Below are positions 63,805-64,000 of a stretch of DNA of 64,000 bases, one piece after another. The position numbers and the translations under genes were made by a program. How positions within the stretch are numbered: the stretch's first letter is position 1; each line of letters begins with the position of its first letter. Source of the stretch: Symsagittifera roscoffensis (taxonomy: Eukaryota > Xenacoelomorpha > Acoela > Convolutidae); contig NC_087065.1 in NCBI RefSeq assembly GCF_963678635.1, forward strand, positions 72,489,345 to 72,553,344, in the 5' to 3' direction. The notes below the pieces were generated by a model. That model was given only the letters and a program-made list of their open reading frames with translations, searched no databases and was not told the origin of the DNA.

Positions 63805-64000
63805 ACATCTCATCCAAAGCTGGCTATACCCCACATAACAAGTACCAACGAAAAAAATGAATGAATTTTGCCAATAATTTTCACCGAAAGCAAGCTATAC
63901 TTAGCGTAACAAGTACCAACGAAAACAATGAATACACAGTCCAAACCTTGTTCTACGTAAGCTGGCTAATCTTAGCTTAACAAGTGCCAAAGAAAACATT
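63805..64000 (+). repeat. K-L-M module, truncated by the window end
   Basis: It is a full-length K ('acatctcatccaaagc'), followed by L and the start of M. It is the 1.9-kb partner of the module at 61895 and shares 'gaaaacaatgaatacac' and 'acgtaagctgg' with it. Confidence 0.82.

Larger units (their letters stand above)
1..64000. repeat. Satellite DNA array, 71-bp monomers in nested HORs
   Basis: The whole window consists of head-to-tail monomers of about 71 bp (range 62-74), all in one orientation. Each starts with a '(g/c)aaagctg' or 'ggaagctg' motif, has a 'ctaacaagtgccaacga'-like core and ends in an A-rich '(g)aatacacaatg' or 'tccacaaaaaa' tail. Classes A, B and C form a 213-bp trimer, and trimers form units of 422-2805 bp. 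No stretch over 300 bp lacks monomers. No inverted block, transposon, tRNA, rRNA or telomeric repeat was seen. Such arrays are typical of eukaryotic heterochromatin, but the species and chromosomal position cannot be read from the sequence. Both ends lie inside the array, so its true length is unknown. Collapsed or expanded copies in the assembly cannot be excluded. Confidence 0.97.
61601..64000 (+). repeat. About 1.9-kb HOR with inner 770-bp repeat, cut by window end
   Basis: 'gaaagctatctatac' followed by 'aattggcaacgg' occurs at 61631 and 63530 (1899 bp). 'ttctacgtaagctgg' lies near 62047 and 63952 (1905 bp). The six-base gain comes from 'cacatctcatccaaagc', shortened to 'cacacaaagc' at about 61905. 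Inside, 'gcaagcaatcataatcg' recurs at 770 bp (62107 and 62877). C monomers have 'cgagtggcaaggaaatc', and A monomers have the 'cattgcatccac' form. Confidence 0.83.

Noticed and set aside
1-64000. CRISPR array
   Set aside because: There are no short conserved repeats separated by unique spacers. All of the sequence between repeated motifs is itself repeated, and there are no cas genes.
1-64000. CENP-B box in the monomer
   Set aside because: The minus strand of many monomers reads 'tttcgttgg', matching the first half of the human box. The required central A and the CGGG half are replaced by 'cacttgtt' or 'ctcttgtt', so the site is incomplete and the match may be chance.
1-64000. tRNA, rRNA, telomere repeats or retroelement fragments
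   Set aside because: I looked for tRNA arms, rRNA core motifs, TTAGG/TTAGGG-type runs, reverse-transcriptase motifs and long terminal repeats on both strands and saw none.

Overview
The window is one uninterrupted satellite-DNA array. I find no believable protein-coding gene, RNA gene, transposon, CRISPR array, telomere repeat or unique sequence in any of the 64,000 bases, and both ends are cut inside the array. A head-to-tail array of this size and depth of nesting points to eukaryotic heterochromatin (centromeric, pericentromeric, subtelomeric or a sex/B chromosome). The sequence does not let me name the species. It is A-rich on the + strand and low in G+C (about one third by a hand count of one monomer).

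The base unit is a 71-bp monomer with an AGCT near its start and a 'gccaacga'/'gccaagga' core. Three monomer classes alternate. A has 'gaaagctgtct' and an A-tract after 'tccac'. B has 'ggaagctgggtat'. C has 'gaaagctggctaatcatag'. Together they make an A-B-C trimer of 213 bp (for example 2551-2763), and trimers are joined into longer higher-order repeats (HORs).

Layout: (1) 1-11.2 kb is built from a 422-424 bp hexamer (X), a 213-bp trimer (p) and a 347-bp pentamer (q = trimer + A' + a 62-bp C'), arranged in six super-repeats with a different p/q order each time. (2) 10.2-11.9 kb is a 980-bp duplication. (3) 11.65-14.6 kb is a 1485-bp duplication. (4) 14.7-18.3 kb alternates 855- and 642-bp units. 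(5) 18.3-20.7 kb is mixed trimers. (6) 21.2-24.9 kb has about 1.1-1.27 kb units carrying a divergent K-L-M module. (7) 25-29.5 kb has 856-bp units plus several irregular local rearrangements. (8) 29.5-35.1 kb is a 2805-bp tandem duplication with an out-of-phase junction. (9) 35.1-42.5 kb is more diverged and rich in K-L-M modules. (10) 42.7-45.3 kb is a 429-bp hexamer array. (11) 44.8-49.06 kb is a 2483-bp duplication. (12) 49.06-51.33 kb holds two copies of a 1135-bp unit. (13) 51.84-55.9 kb holds three copies of a 1568-bp unit, one with a precise 427-bp deletion. (14) 56.0-60.25 kb is a 2336-bp unit and a 1912-bp derivative. (15) 60.25-64 kb has more diverged units, including a roughly 1.9-kb repeat cut by the window end.

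The many 60-133 codon open frames, mostly on the minus strand, are a by-product of a 213-bp period divisible by three, and I do not call them genes. The interesting content is evolutionary: a detailed record of unequal exchange, in-register deletions, off-register microhomology junctions and local homogenisation. I see no evidence for a new gene system.
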